Source of the DNA: Acidobacteriota bacterium
GTDB taxonomy: Bacteria; Acidobacteriota; Blastocatellia; RBC074
Length of the DNA: 44,198 nucleotides
Assembly (NCBI GenBank): GCA_016789605.1
Contig: JAEUQO010000311.1
Location: 1 to 44,198 of the forward strand
Reading direction: 5' to 3'
Under the pieces are notes generated by a model. That model ran no database searches. It was given only the letters and a program-made list of their open reading frames with translations, and was not told where the DNA came from. Shown here one piece after another: positions 33,882 through 43,049 of the stretch (position 1 is the stretch's first letter; every line of letters starts with the position of its first letter). Position numbers and translations under genes: made by a program.

Positions 33882-35423
33882 TTACGAGGCCCAGGAAATG
33901 TTCGCGGCTTGCCGAATGCCACGCACGGCTTTGTTGACGGCGCGTCGTTCCAGTTCACCGCAAACCCAACGCCATTGCGCGCCCGCCAAGGCCGCCAGCC
34001 AACAAATGCCGCTCACATACAAGACGGGTCCAGTCAGATGTCGCAGCGCCAGCGCCAGCCCGGCAAATCCTAACAAGCTCAGCAAAGTCATCCGCCCAGC
34101 CGCGTGACAGCGCAACCGCAATCCCACGACCAGATAGATTGCCAGCATCGTCAGATAAACCGTTTGCGAAAGCGCCAGTGCCATGCCGCCGCCCGGCGCG
34201 CCCCAACGCGGCACGTAATACCAGCTCAACGCGCCAAACAGCAGCGTCCAGACAAAGGTAATCGCCACGTTGTGCCAGATGCGCCCGGCTGCCGTCAGCG
34301 CGGTGTTCAGCAAGCCGACCAGCGACATCAGCAACGCCGTCAGGCTGAGAAATGAGACCGTCGGGGCAGCGGCTTCATAGGCAGCGCCGAAAAGAACGCG
34401 CAGCAACAGGGGGCTGAACCAGGCCGCTCCCAATGCCAGCGGCAATGTCACCAACCAGATCGCGCGCAAGTTGTCGCTCACCAAACGCGCAAATGCGGTT
34501 TGATCAGCCGCCGCTTGCGCTTCGGATAAAAACGTCATCACCGGCACATACAGATTGATCGGCAACAACCAGATCAATTGCGCCAGCGCATACGAGACGC
34601 TAAACAGCGCGACTTCGGTATATCCCTGGTGACGGGCAAGCAAGGTGTTGATCCACCAATAGGCGGGCAAATTCAGCAGCGTCAGCAACAGCGCCGGTAA
34701 CGTAAAGGCAACCAGTGGCCGCAACGAAGCGCGCGAAAAATCAGCGCGAATCGCTCTCGGAAAAGCGCGGCGGGCCAGCGTTCTGCCGCGCTGCGCCAGC
34801 AACGCCAGCCCCAGCAATAATCCAGCCAGTTGTCCGGTCAACGCGCCAAACAAGCCGAACCACGCAGCGCCACACCACGCCAGCAACAAAAACGTCAGGC
34901 TGCGCAAAAATGCAGCCGCGTTATATGCGCGAAAGTCTTGTAAACCGGCGACCACGCTGGCCGACAGATTAAACAGCGTCAGCGCCAACATAAGCAGCAC
35001 GGCAAAGCGCAATCCGCTGGTCAGCGCAGCGTCGTGATAAACCGTCACGGCCAACCAACCGGCGCAGCCGGCAAAGGCCGCGCAAAACAACAACAAGATG
35101 CCGCTGGTCAGCGAAACCAGCGTGGCCAACAGCGCACCGCCGCGTTGCCGGTCTTGCTGCGCATATTCCGGCAGCATTTTGTGCAAGGCAGAATGTTGCC
35201 CCATCTGAAACAACCCGGCGACCAAACTGGTCAACGCCATCACCACGGCATACCGGCCATATTCGGCTGGTGATAGTTGGCGAGCCAGGAGCAAAGGCGC
35301 CAATCCGTATAGCACCATACCGAGCCCTCCTCCGATTCCGGAAGAAAGCGCGGCTGATACGTATCGGCGACCAATGTCCTGGCGCGCGTTAGGAGGAGAA
35401 GCGAGAACCTCAGTTACTGCCAT
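33882..35423 (-). CDS. Wzx-type flippase (MOP superfamily)
   Basis: 513 residues with 12-14 hydrophobic spans. The start has the conserved glycine- and small-residue-rich first helix (GIGGGLGMVLYGLAPLLLAR) then QLSPAEYGRYAVVMALTSLV, the hallmark of polysaccharide flippases. Later spans include LLTLLNLPAYWWINTLLARH and the C-terminal WLAALAGAQWRWVCGELER. It moves the undecaprenyl-linked repeat unit across the inner membrane. ATG 35423 overlaps the methyltransferase stop by 14 bases, so the two are coupled. Confidence 0.9.
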   Translation of the reverse strand: MAVTEVLASPPNARQDIGRRYVSAALSSGIGGGLGMVLYGLAPLLLARQLSPAEYGRYAVVMALTSLVAGLFQMGQHSALHKMLPEYAQQDRQRGGALLATLVSLTSGILLLFCAAFAGCAGWLAVTVYHDAALTSGLRFAVLLMLALTLFNLSASVVAGLQDFRAYNAAAFLRSLTFLLLAWCGAAWFGLFGALTGQLAGLLLGLALLAQRGRTLARRAFPRAIRADFSRASLRPLVAFTLPALLLTLLNLPAYWWINTLLARHQGYTEVALFSVSYALAQLIWLLPINLYVPVMTFLSEAQAAADQTAFARLVSDNLRAIWLVTLPLALGAAWFSPLLLRVLFGAAYEAAAPTVSFLSLTALLMSLVGLLNTALTAAGRIWHNVAITFVWTLLFGALSWYYVPRWGAPGGGMALALSQTVYLTMLAIYLVVGLRLRCHAAGRMTLLSLLGFAGLALALRHLTGPVLYVSGICWLAALAGAQWRWVCGELERRAVNKAVRGIRQAANISWAS

Positions 35424-36186
35424 GACTGCACACCTGTTCCTCACCCGTTCCCTGCTGCTCCTGTTTTCGCCCAAAGGCGAAAATCGCTAACTTGATCCCG
35501 GCGGGCGCGAACCGCTGATGCAGCACGCCGAGCAGATAGGAAAATCGGTTAAACGAGAGGTAATACGGTTCGGATTCGTGGGTATACACACAGCCCTCGA
35601 ATCCATGTCGCGCAAACATCCGCTTGATACTTCTGCGCGTATTGCAGCGATAAAACGCCGGAAAGATATCTTCGGCCTTCTTGTTATCCGGCATCCGGGT
35701 CACGAGCGGCACGTGATAGTTGCGCGGAATCAAGCGCGATAACCACGCGACATATCCCAGCGCATTCGTCGTGCGCAGACATAGATACCCACCCGGTTTC
35801 AGTACGCGCCAGCATTCGGCAAAGAACTCTTCCGGCGCAGCGACGTGTTCCAACACGCAATCAGACACGCACACGTCAACAGAAGCGTCTGCCACCGGCC
35901 AACGCCCGCCGACAAGCTGGTGGAATTCATCCACGAAAGGATTCACTGCCGCCGCCGCATCAACATCCAGACCGATAACGCGCCCGCACTTTTGGCGAAA
36001 GATGCGCAAGTCGCGGCGCAACGCAACCGCGTCTTCGGCGTAAGCGCCGCGCCCACAGCCGACATCCAGCACAACGGCCTCTGACGTCAACAGCGTATGC
36101 ACGCGCGCATAAAAGGCGATTGTGCCGTCTACATCCGTGAATCCGCCGAAGCGGCTTTCGGGGTAATACAGTTCCAGATAGCTCAT
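35410..36186 (-). CDS. Class I SAM-dependent methyltransferase
   Basis: 258 residues with a clear Methyltransf_11-type core: motif I VLDVGCGRGAYAED, then GRVIGLDVDAAAAVNP, VCVSDCVLEHVAAPEEFFAE and CWRVLKPGGYLCLRT. It probably methylates a sugar or the end of the glycan in the cytoplasm. The last part (SFNRFSYLLGVLHQRFAPAG) is hydrophobic and amphipathic and may contact the membrane. It is 12 bases downstream of the WecA-type gene and overlaps the Wzx gene. Confidence 0.92.
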   Translation of the reverse strand: MSYLELYYPESRFGGFTDVDGTIAFYARVHTLLTSEAVVLDVGCGRGAYAEDAVALRRDLRIFRQKCGRVIGLDVDAAAAVNPFVDEFHQLVGGRWPVADASVDVCVSDCVLEHVAAPEEFFAECWRVLKPGGYLCLRTTNALGYVAWLSRLIPRNYHVPLVTRMPDNKKAEDIFPAFYRCNTRRSIKRMFARHGFEGCVYTHESEPYYLSFNRFSYLLGVLHQRFAPAGIKLAIFAFGRKQEQQGTGEEQVCSHGSN

Positions 36187-36198
36187 ACGTGACAGTGG

Positions 36199-37869
36199 TT
36201 AATAGCCGCGGGCATTGGTAAAAGTGGCGACGGCGGCATCCGTGACCAATTCCTTGGTACGAGGTTGGGTTTTACCCGCTCGTTCTTCCGGCACTGCGCT
36301 GGTCAACACGCGCTCGGCAGCGCGCGCTAGTTGGCGTTGAAAAAACGCCGCCAGACAATTCAGATCAGGCAACACGACCCGGTCGTCGTCGAGGCGGTAC
36401 AAATTGATGTAGCCCCAGGTCGCGTCTTCGACGGAACCTGATGATCCGACGCCTTCCGCCGTCAGCGGCAAATGCAACGACCACAACCCATTCAGCTCAG
36501 CTGTAGCACGCGGCGCGGCTTGGCGTTCCCACGTCCAACAGACGTTGCCGTCACGCAAACTTGCGCGTTGCAATACCGGCGCGTCGCACTCTCGTTCCAG
36601 CGCGCGGGCGCTGTCTCCGGCGTGTCCGTTGCCCAGCACCACCGTGGCAGAGACAAATTCGCTTTCGCGCAACAACTGCTCTACCGCTTCAAACGTAGCG
36701 CTCAGCGTGGTCGCACGCGCCAACGCTTGCCCCGCCCGACGCACGCGAATGTTGCTGGCCAGACGCTGACGACGCTCCGTCAAAGAAAGCTGACGTTTGA
36801 CGCGCGCGCGCAGCTCATCCACTTCGTGATAATGCAACTGTTCGACAGCCAGCAGAACGATCACCCCGACTACAAATAAGCCGAGCCCGGTGATGCGTCC
36901 GACGCCAGCGTCGCTGGCAAATAACATTGCCTGCAACGCAAACAGCGCGCACACGCCGTACAGCACAAACACCGCCTGGCGCTGTGACCAGCCGCGCGCC
37001 AGCAACATGTGATGAATGTGCTCGCGGTCGCCCTCAAACAGCGGACGGCGGCCAATGAAGCGCCGCAACAGCGCCAGCAGCGTGTCCATAATCGGCAAAC
37101 CAAACGCCATCAGCGGAATGGCGACGGCAACCGTGGTGGCGGCTTTTTGCGGTCCTTGCAACGAAAGCGCCGCGAGCAGAAACCCGACCGTCAACGAACC
37201 GGAATCGCCCAAGAAAATCGAGGCCGGGTTGAAGTTGTAACGCAAGAATCCGGTCAGCGCGCCCGCCAGTGCCAGCGCCACGATCGTGACAAACGGATGC
37301 CCCAACGCAATCGAAACCACGATCATCACGACGGCGGCAAACAGCGCCGCGCCCGCCGCCAATCCATCAATGCCGTCAATCAGGTTGAAGGCGTTGGTAA
37401 TCACCACGATCCAGAAAACCGTGAGCAGAAAGCCGACCGGCGCAGGAAACTCAAGCGAGCCGACAAACGGCGCCGAAACGCCTTCGATGCGTCCGCCCAG
37501 CGCATACAACAGCGCGGCGGCCAAAGCCTGCGCGGCGAATTTCACACGCGGATTGACGCCGTGCAGATCGTCATACACGCCCAGCACAAAAATCAGCGTG
37601 GCCGGGAGCAAGGCGCGCAAAAAACGCGTGCCGTCAGCTTCAAAGGTCTGCGTCACTTGATTGTCAAACAGCAGCAGACTAGAGAGGGCAACCAACGTTG
37701 CCAGAAATACCGCCACGCCCCCTAAACGTGGAATTGCCTGTTGATGTACCCGGCGCGCATCGCGGGGCACATCGAACCATCCTCGCCGTACGCACAGGGT
37801 TCGTACCAGCGGCGTAAATACCAACGCAGAAACAAGCGCCGTAACAAAGAGCAGGAGATAGGTCTTCAT
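36199..37869 (-). CDS. WecA/TagO-type undecaprenyl-phosphate GlcNAc-1-phosphate transferase with C-terminal extension
   Basis: 556 residues. The first 330 or so are a multi-span glycosyltransferase-4 (MraY/WecA) domain: VRRGWFDVPRDARRVHQQ-like loop with RLGGVAVFLA, VYDDLHGVN (the DDxxD-type metal site), NAFNLIDGIDGLAAG, SIFLGDSGSLTVGF and the loop DREHIHHMLLARG. It should start repeat-unit synthesis by adding GlcNAc-1-P (or a related sugar) to undecaprenyl phosphate. After about residue 335 there are some 220 extra residues with no membrane span; part (ATFEAVEQLLRESEFVSATV) looks like a GAF-type fold. Ordinary WecA proteins are about 350-370 residues, so this is a fusion or extension. It fits with the kinase gene just upstream. 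Confidence 0.9.
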   Translation of the reverse strand: MKTYLLLFVTALVSALVFTPLVRTLCVRRGWFDVPRDARRVHQQAIPRLGGVAVFLATLVALSSLLLFDNQVTQTFEADGTRFLRALLPATLIFVLGVYDDLHGVNPRVKFAAQALAAALLYALGGRIEGVSAPFVGSLEFPAPVGFLLTVFWIVVITNAFNLIDGIDGLAAGAALFAAVVMIVVSIALGHPFVTIVALALAGALTGFLRYNFNPASIFLGDSGSLTVGFLLAALSLQGPQKAATTVAVAIPLMAFGLPIMDTLLALLRRFIGRRPLFEGDREHIHHMLLARGWSQRQAVFVLYGVCALFALQAMLFASDAGVGRITGLGLFVVGVIVLLAVEQLHYHEVDELRARVKRQLSLTERRQRLASNIRVRRAGQALARATTLSATFEAVEQLLRESEFVSATVVLGNGHAGDSARALERECDAPVLQRASLRDGNVCWTWERQAAPRATAELNGLWSLHLPLTAEGVGSSGSVEDATWGYINLYRLDDDRVVLPDLNCLAAFFQRQLARAAERVLTSAVPEERAGKTQPRTKELVTDAAVATFTNARGY

Positions 37870-37908
37870 AAGGTACTTCTATGACAGTCGGTCGTGAGGG
37901 GGAGCAGT

Positions 37909-40900
37909 TCAATCTGCGGCCTGGCTGCCCCGATAAGGGCATACCGCAGCCAACAGGGCGGCATTGACTGCGTGAGGCAATGCCTCGTTCAGCGCCAGAC
38001 GGCGCAAGGCGAACAGGCATTCTTCCGCGCGACTCAGTGAAAGCAGCCGCACGGCCTCGATACGCACTTCTGTACTGGGATGCTCTTCGATCGCCCGCAG
38101 AAGCGGGGTGATTTCGCCCGCTTGCATCATCAGCAAGAGCAGCGAAAGGGCTTCATCGCTTTCCTGGCGGCTGCCCGCCAGGCGATTGATGGCTTCGGCG
38201 GCCAACCCTGACGACGCCAGGGCCGCGCCGATGTTGTGGCGGCGTTGTTCGTTTGCCTCGCGCAACGCGCGCGCAAAAACCTCTGCGTGACCGTCGCCAT
38301 ATTCATAGAGTTTGCGCGCCGCATCGGACCAGGCCAGCGACGAGGGATCGTCAAACTCTTCGCACAGAAACTGGAACGGCAGGTCTTTTTCACGCCCTGC
38401 CTCTTTTTGCGGGGCAGCAGGAAAAAGCGTCATTCCCGCACCGGGCAACACCTCCAGGTTCACCGGAGAAGCCGGGTCAGGCGCGGAAGCGGTTACGTTG
38501 GCATCCTCAAGCGCTGCCGCAGCGTCCCCCGTACCTGTTGCCGCTGCGGCAGCACTCGCCGGCAGCACGTGCGGCACAGACGAAGTGACGCTCTTCTCTG
38601 TGCGCTGTCTGCCACCAGCTTGAGCTGTATATCCCTGGTAGTAATAACCAAGCGAAGGCATGTCCACTTGATTCAACACCGCGCCAAAAATGCGTGCGCC
38701 CGTGCCCGCTACCAGTTGGCGTGAACGTCGTGCCACGTCGCGTGGCGTCTTGCCGCTATGCACAACCAACAACACGCCATCCACCATCGTCGCCAACAAC
38801 ACGGCATCCGTGACGGATGCGACGGGCGGCGAATCAATCACAATGTGGGTGAAATGCGGTTCGAGCTGATTCAACAACCGGCGCATCTGCTCGGCGCTCA
38901 GCAATTCTGCCGGGTTCGGCGGCACCGGCCCGGAAGTCATCACGTGCAAGCCCGTCGGTTCGTGCCGCTTGATCATGGCCAGCAATTCGGTTTCGCTCAT
39001 CTCGCTGGAAAGACACGTGCTCAAGCCCTGATGCGCAGGCAGTTTGAACAGCGCGCGCAAGCGCGGGCGACGCATATCAGCGTCAATCAGCAACACACGC
39101 GCTTTGGTCTGTGCCAGACACAGCGCCAGGTTTACGGCGGTGGTCGTCTTGCCTTCACCCGGCACACTGGAAGTCACGAGCAGTCGGCGCGGCGCATGAC
39201 CGGGCGTCGAAAGCAGCACAGACGTACGCAATTGCCGATAGGCTTCGGCCAGCGGAGAGGCGGCATCCAGCTCAAACAACAGCTTTGACTGTCCATCGCC
39301 CAAACGCAGCCCGCTAGAAGTTGGGATCGAAACCAACACCGGCAAATGCAAAATCCGCTCAACGTCTTCGGTCGTGCGCAATGTGTTGTTCAGGTATTCC
39401 AGGAAAATCGCCAGACACACGCCAAACACCAACGAAAAAGCGAACACCAACAAGATGCCTTGCAACCGACGCGGCCCAACAGGTTTGTCCGGCGGCAGCG
39501 CGTAATCCACCACGTGAATGTTGTTGCGCATTCCGGCCAGCACGACATCGTTCTCTTTGTAACGCTGCAACAATCCGTCGAGCAGGTTCTTGTTGGTTTC
39601 GATCTCCTGCTGAATGATGCGGTAATTAATGGCGGCTTCATTTTGCGCCAGCGTTTCGCCACGCTGTTGGTCAAACGCCTTGCGCAAAGCCTGTTCGGTC
39701 GAAAGCGCCTGTTTGTATTGCGTCTCGTGATTTTTCAGCAACACGGACGTTGACCGATTGCGCGTGCGCTTAACTTCTTCTTCCAGCGCGGAAATCTGCT
39801 GTTTGGCTTCTTTGACTTCGGGCCAGTCTTCGGTGTTTTCCACCAGCAACTGGGCATAGCGTTGGCGCATTTCGGCCAAGCGAGTTTCGATGTCAATCAA
39901 TTGACGCGTCGCATTCTCTTCGGCCAACGCGCTGGCAGCGCCGGGCGCTGACGCGGCATTGAACGCGGCTTCCGCCAGCTTGCGCTTGTTTTCCGCTTCC
40001 AGTAACTGGCGATTCAATCCGGCCAGGCGTTCAACGACGGTGTTTTGTTCGGCATTGAGTGAGATGATCTGATGATTTTTGGCGTAATTGATCAGCCGTT
40101 CTTCGCCGCCGCGAATTTGCGCTTGCAGCTCGGCAATGCGCTTTTGCAAGAAATCGCCGGTCGAGATGTTCGCCTCGGCCTTGCGCTCCAGGTTCAACAA
40201 GACAAATACATCGGCGATGTTGTTGACCATCTTGGCTGCCAGTTGCGCATCACGATAGGTAAACCGGACTTCGATCAGCCGCGTACCGTCGCGCGAGAAC
40301 CCCAGCCGTTTATCAACCACCGGTTCGATGCGTAAATCCTGCTGCACTTCCTTGACGTAAGGGGAAAGCCGCCGTGTCTCTTCCAGTTCCGCCTGCATTG
40401 CCGTCGGGCTGCCGCCCATCGTTTGCACCGCCCGGATGATTTCGTTTTCCTGGCGCTCCTTGGCGCTCTTTTCGGCGTTGCCCGCCCCACCCAGCAACCG
40501 CTGCCACCATTTGGCGTTGGCGGAACTTTGGCTGAGGAAGTCGCGGTTGTTTTCCAGGTCCAGGGTTTTGACCACACGCCGCAAAAGCGCCGTGCTGGTC
40601 AACAACCGCAATTGCGTGTTGAAGTAGGCAGGATCGTTTACCGTGTTGTTAACCACCACGGAACTGTTTTTCGATGCGGCGCCCAGCGCCGGATTCACTT
40701 CTTCCAGGTCAACCTGCACCAACGCCTGCGCCTCGTAAAGATTCGGCTTGCGCACCAGATAAATGACCGCCACCATCGTCACCAGCAGGGTGATGCCCGC
40801 AACCAGCCATAGGTGTTTGCGGATGGCGCGCCAGTAATCCAGCAAATGAACCTTGTCCTCGCCTTCGCTGCTGGCGCCGTAACCGAGCGCACTTTGGGCA

Positions 40901-40947
40901 GGGACGGGCGTCAGTGCGACCGCCTCTTTCGCATCCAGATGTGACAT
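37909..40947 (-). CDS. Wzc-type polysaccharide co-polymerase/tyrosine autokinase with a C-terminal helical-repeat domain
   Basis: 1012 residues, longer than usual BY-kinases (about 700-750). The order is: a Wzz domain with the first membrane span at about 45-65; long periplasmic coiled coils (about 150-450); a second span at about 490-512; a P-loop kinase with Walker A GEGKTT at 597-602 (Lys600), Walker A' VLLIDADMRRPRL near 620 and Walker B HIVIDSPPV near 702; a tyrosine cluster GYYYQGY (Tyr768, 769, 770, 773). A Pro/Ala-rich linker and a helical HEAT-like region follow (about 850-1000: AEVFARALREANEQRRHNIG, LLRAIEEHPSTEVRIEAVRL). It should control chain length and export with Wza, through autophosphorylation. 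The added tail is unusual. Confidence 0.92.
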   Translation of the reverse strand: MSHLDAKEAVALTPVPAQSALGYGASSEGEDKVHLLDYWRAIRKHLWLVAGITLLVTMVAVIYLVRKPNLYEAQALVQVDLEEVNPALGAASKNSSVVVNNTVNDPAYFNTQLRLLTSTALLRRVVKTLDLENNRDFLSQSSANAKWWQRLLGGAGNAEKSAKERQENEIIRAVQTMGGSPTAMQAELEETRRLSPYVKEVQQDLRIEPVVDKRLGFSRDGTRLIEVRFTYRDAQLAAKMVNNIADVFVLLNLERKAEANISTGDFLQKRIAELQAQIRGGEERLINYAKNHQIISLNAEQNTVVERLAGLNRQLLEAENKRKLAEAAFNAASAPGAASALAEENATRQLIDIETRLAEMRQRYAQLLVENTEDWPEVKEAKQQISALEEEVKRTRNRSTSVLLKNHETQYKQALSTEQALRKAFDQQRGETLAQNEAAINYRIIQQEIETNKNLLDGLLQRYKENDVVLAGMRNNIHVVDYALPPDKPVGPRRLQGILLVFAFSLVFGVCLAIFLEYLNNTLRTTEDVERILHLPVLVSIPTSSGLRLGDGQSKLLFELDAASPLAEAYRQLRTSVLLSTPGHAPRRLLVTSSVPGEGKTTTAVNLALCLAQTKARVLLIDADMRRPRLRALFKLPAHQGLSTCLSSEMSETELLAMIKRHEPTGLHVMTSGPVPPNPAELLSAEQMRRLLNQLEPHFTHIVIDSPPVASVTDAVLLATMVDGVLLVVHSGKTPRDVARRSRQLVAGTGARIFGAVLNQVDMPSLGYYYQGYTAQAGGRQRTEKSVTSSVPHVLPASAAAAATGTGDAAAALEDANVTASAPDPASPVNLEVLPGAGMTLFPAAPQKEAGREKDLPFQFLCEEFDDPSSLAWSDAARKLYEYGDGHAEVFARALREANEQRRHNIGAALASSGLAAEAINRLAGSRQESDEALSLLLLMMQAGEITPLLRAIEEHPSTEVRIEAVRLLSLSRAEECLFALRRLALNEALPHAVNAALLAAVCPYRGSQAAD

Positions 40948-41011
40948 ATTGCTTTTGAATTCCGGCTCGTTGCGCGGGGCAAACTTACGAGTCAGATAAG
41001 AAAAAGGGGGG

Positions 41012-42217
41012 TCAGCGTAAAACGTATAGCGGCAAATTGGCGAACGCCGGGCCGATTGCGTTGTAAATATTCCGAATCAACCGTTTGCTGCCCGAAACGG
41101 GCACTTCGACGATATCGCCCGGTTGCAGGGTGATGTCTGCGGCACGCTGTTTCACGATTTCCTGTAAATCCACAAAGAGTTCCAGCTTGCTTGCCGACCC
41201 CGCGACACGCCGGATCACACGAATATTCGTTGTGCGGGTATCGGGCAACGCGCCGCCCACCATCGCGATCGCTTGCGAAACGGTAGTGGGTTCTTTCAAC
41301 GGCACGGGCGCGGGTTTGACGACATTGCCGACGACATAGGCCTGTTCGGCTTCTGGAATGGTAATGATGTCGCCCGGTTGCACATAGGGGTTGGATTTTT
41401 CGTCTCCCTGCAACGTCTCCGGCAGATTGTAAATGTCGTATTCCAATTGCGGGTTGCGCGGCATCACCTGGGGAATGGCGCTGCTCTGAGCAGCTTTTTC
41501 TGCCCGGTCTATCTGGCCCGCCTGATCTATCTGCTCCGGCTGACTTCCCTGCGCTGTCTGACTGGAGACATCCAGTATGATGGCAGCGCCAGCTTCAGCC
41601 ACTGCCGGTCGCTCTGCGACCGCTAATGGGTTGAGTTTGCCATCCGCCTGACACAACGAACGACCGCCCGTGTGCGCCACTTGAATGCGCTTGCCTGCCT
41701 TGTCGTTTGGCCCGCCGGCAAACGACAACAATTCCAACAACCGTACGCGGCGTTGCAATTGAAACCGACCGGGCTTCTCTACCGCTCCCAAGACCGCCAC
41801 GGGTTGCGAATTGTACTCTTTGATAAAGACGTCAACTTGCGGGCGGCGTTGGTATTTCAGATAGCGCGCGGCAATCTGTTTGCCCAACTCGCTTTCGGTC
41901 AAACACGCGGCTTGAATCTCTTCATCCACGAGCGGCATGCGAATCATTCCCCGACCATCTACGCGCACGGCATCGCGCGAAAGCTGGGGCCGGTTAAACA
42001 CACGGATTTCCAGCAAATCGCCCGCACCGATACGATATCGTTCATCGGCGGTCGTATTGCGTCCTTCTGCTGAATCTCGTAAAGCCAGGTTAGCAAGGGC
42101 GGGCTGCTGTGCCTGCAAACAAGGATTGAGGGATAACAGTAGGGCTACCCCTGCCAGGAAACAGCAGCCCATACGAAATTCAAATCCCCTTCGCCAAACT
42201 CTCGTCGTCGCTTTCAT
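41012..42217 (-). CDS. Wza-type polysaccharide export outer-membrane protein
   Basis: 401 residues. A signal peptide (with GCCFLAGVALLLSLNPCL) precedes the Poly_export domain: YRIGAGDLLEIRVFNRPQL, GRGMIRMPLVDEEIQAACLT and KYQRRPQVDVFIKEYNSQPV. Two SLBB domains follow (VLGAVEKPGRFQLQRRVRLL; VVGNVVKPAPVPLKEPTTVS). A Gln/Ala-rich insert with PEQIDQAGQIDRAEKAAQSS separates them. The product forms the periplasm-to-surface channel and docks with Wzc, encoded 64 bases downstream. No clear lipobox is seen, unlike E. coli Wza. ATG 42217 is used; a GTG 27 bases upstream is open too. Confidence 0.92.
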   Translation of the reverse strand: MKATTRVWRRGFEFRMGCCFLAGVALLLSLNPCLQAQQPALANLALRDSAEGRNTTADERYRIGAGDLLEIRVFNRPQLSRDAVRVDGRGMIRMPLVDEEIQAACLTESELGKQIAARYLKYQRRPQVDVFIKEYNSQPVAVLGAVEKPGRFQLQRRVRLLELLSFAGGPNDKAGKRIQVAHTGGRSLCQADGKLNPLAVAERPAVAEAGAAIILDVSSQTAQGSQPEQIDQAGQIDRAEKAAQSSAIPQVMPRNPQLEYDIYNLPETLQGDEKSNPYVQPGDIITIPEAEQAYVVGNVVKPAPVPLKEPTTVSQAIAMVGGALPDTRTTNIRVIRRVAGSASKLELFVDLQEIVKQRAADITLQPGDIVEVPVSGSKRLIRNIYNAIGPAFANLPLYVLR

Positions 42218-42280
42218 ACCACTTTGAACTTTGTTGCCTGCCACGTTGAAATTTCTGCCTTGAACTTGCGCCTGCCGGGC

Positions 42281-42556
42281 TTAGCGATTTGCCATGCCCA
42301 TGCGCTTTGCGTCGAGCACTTCGCGCAAATGATGCGGGCAAGCCAGGTTCAACAGCGTGCGTTGCACCGTCACCAGCCGCTCTTCGTGTTCGCGCACGAA
42401 CCGGCCTGTCAGCGGGTGGTCTTTGACTTTGACGATCACGCCGTCACGAAACCACTGCCAGAATTGCGCCTGGGTTGTCCAAAACTGCTGCTGGTTATGA
42501 CAGATCACCAGCGCCGTGTTCTTCCGTTTCTTTTTCTTGTCGTTGGTCTTTTCCAT
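42281..42556 (-). CDS. Small conserved-looking hypothetical protein at the head of the EPS operon
   Basis: 91 residues, not recognised. It starts with a lysine-rich stretch (MEKTNDKKKKRKNTALVICH), then QQQFWTTQAQFWQWFRDG, and ends with TLLNLACPHHLREVLDAKRM. ATG 42556 follows a good Shine-Dalgarno (AAGGTG, six bases away), and the coding composition is like its neighbours. No membrane span or signal peptide is seen. It is the first gene of the likely operon, 63 bases before the Wza start, and it follows the palindrome array. A regulatory or structural role in the EPS system is only a guess. Confidence 0.68.
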   Translation of the reverse strand: MEKTNDKKKKRKNTALVICHNQQQFWTTQAQFWQWFRDGVIVKVKDHPLTGRFVREHEERLVTVQRTLLNLACPHHLREVLDAKRMGMANR

Positions 42557-42623
42557 AACAAACACCTTTCAAATTGCTCCTGGCCGATTGCCTTTTGCCA
42601 ACGTAGGCTGATCAAGAAATTTC

Positions 42624-42702
42624 TCCCGGGAACGCGAGCATCCTGATACACCCGCGTGATTTGCTCCCCATGCTCCCAGCGAGGCGCACTCGCGTCCCGG
42701 GA
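42624..42702. repeat. Palindromic repeat unit A (most diverged)
   Basis: About 79 bases with inverted ends TCCCGGGAACGCG (42624-42636) and CGCGTCCCGGGA (42691-42702). The interior holds GAGCATCC and TTGCTCCCCATG as in the other units. It lies 120 bases before unit B, not 153, and its ends differ from the others, so it is the oldest or most altered copy. Confidence 0.75.
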
Positions 42703-42743
42703 AACACAACTCCCTGCGGTCTGAAAGTGACCGCGATGTTTTC

Positions 42744-42821
42744 TCCTGGGAGCGCGAGCATCCCACTACGCCCGCTTGTGTTGCTCCCCACGCGCCCCAG
42801 GCAAGGCGTGCGCTCCCAGGA
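42744..42821. repeat. Palindromic repeat unit B
   Basis: About 78 bases with ends TCCTGGGAGCGCG (from 42744) and GCGCTCCCAGGA (to 42821). It is followed by a linker beginning AATCGAAACTGATGT, which is repeated after unit C. The next unit starts exactly 153 bases on. Confidence 0.8.
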
Positions 42822-42896
42822 AATCGAAACTGATGTCTCGTCATAAGAAATTGTGTTGCGATCATCTTTCTCTCTATGCCGCAAGCGAATGTTTTC

Positions 42897-42975
42897 TCCT
42901 GGGAGCGCGTGCATCCCAATGCGCCCGCTTGCGTTGCTCCCCATGCACCCCAGCAAGGCGCGCGCGCTCCCAGGA
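42897..42975. repeat. Palindromic repeat unit C
   Basis: About 79 bases with ends TCCTGGGAGCGCG (from 42897) and CGCGCTCCCAGGA (to 42975), a perfect 13-base match. The following linker (AATCGAAACCGATGT) is a close copy of the one after unit B. The next unit starts 153 bases on. Confidence 0.8.
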
Positions 42976-43049
42976 AATCGAAACCGATGTGTTGCGGATT
43001 AGGAAATTGCGTTGCGGCCGTCGTTTTAAGGCCGCCAGCGAATGTTTTC

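Noticed and set aside
18633..42556. Exosortase/PEP-CTERM-linked EPS locus, suggested by deacetylase, GNAT and TPR genes
   Set aside because: No exosortase, PEP-CTERM protein or FemAB-type gene was found in the window.
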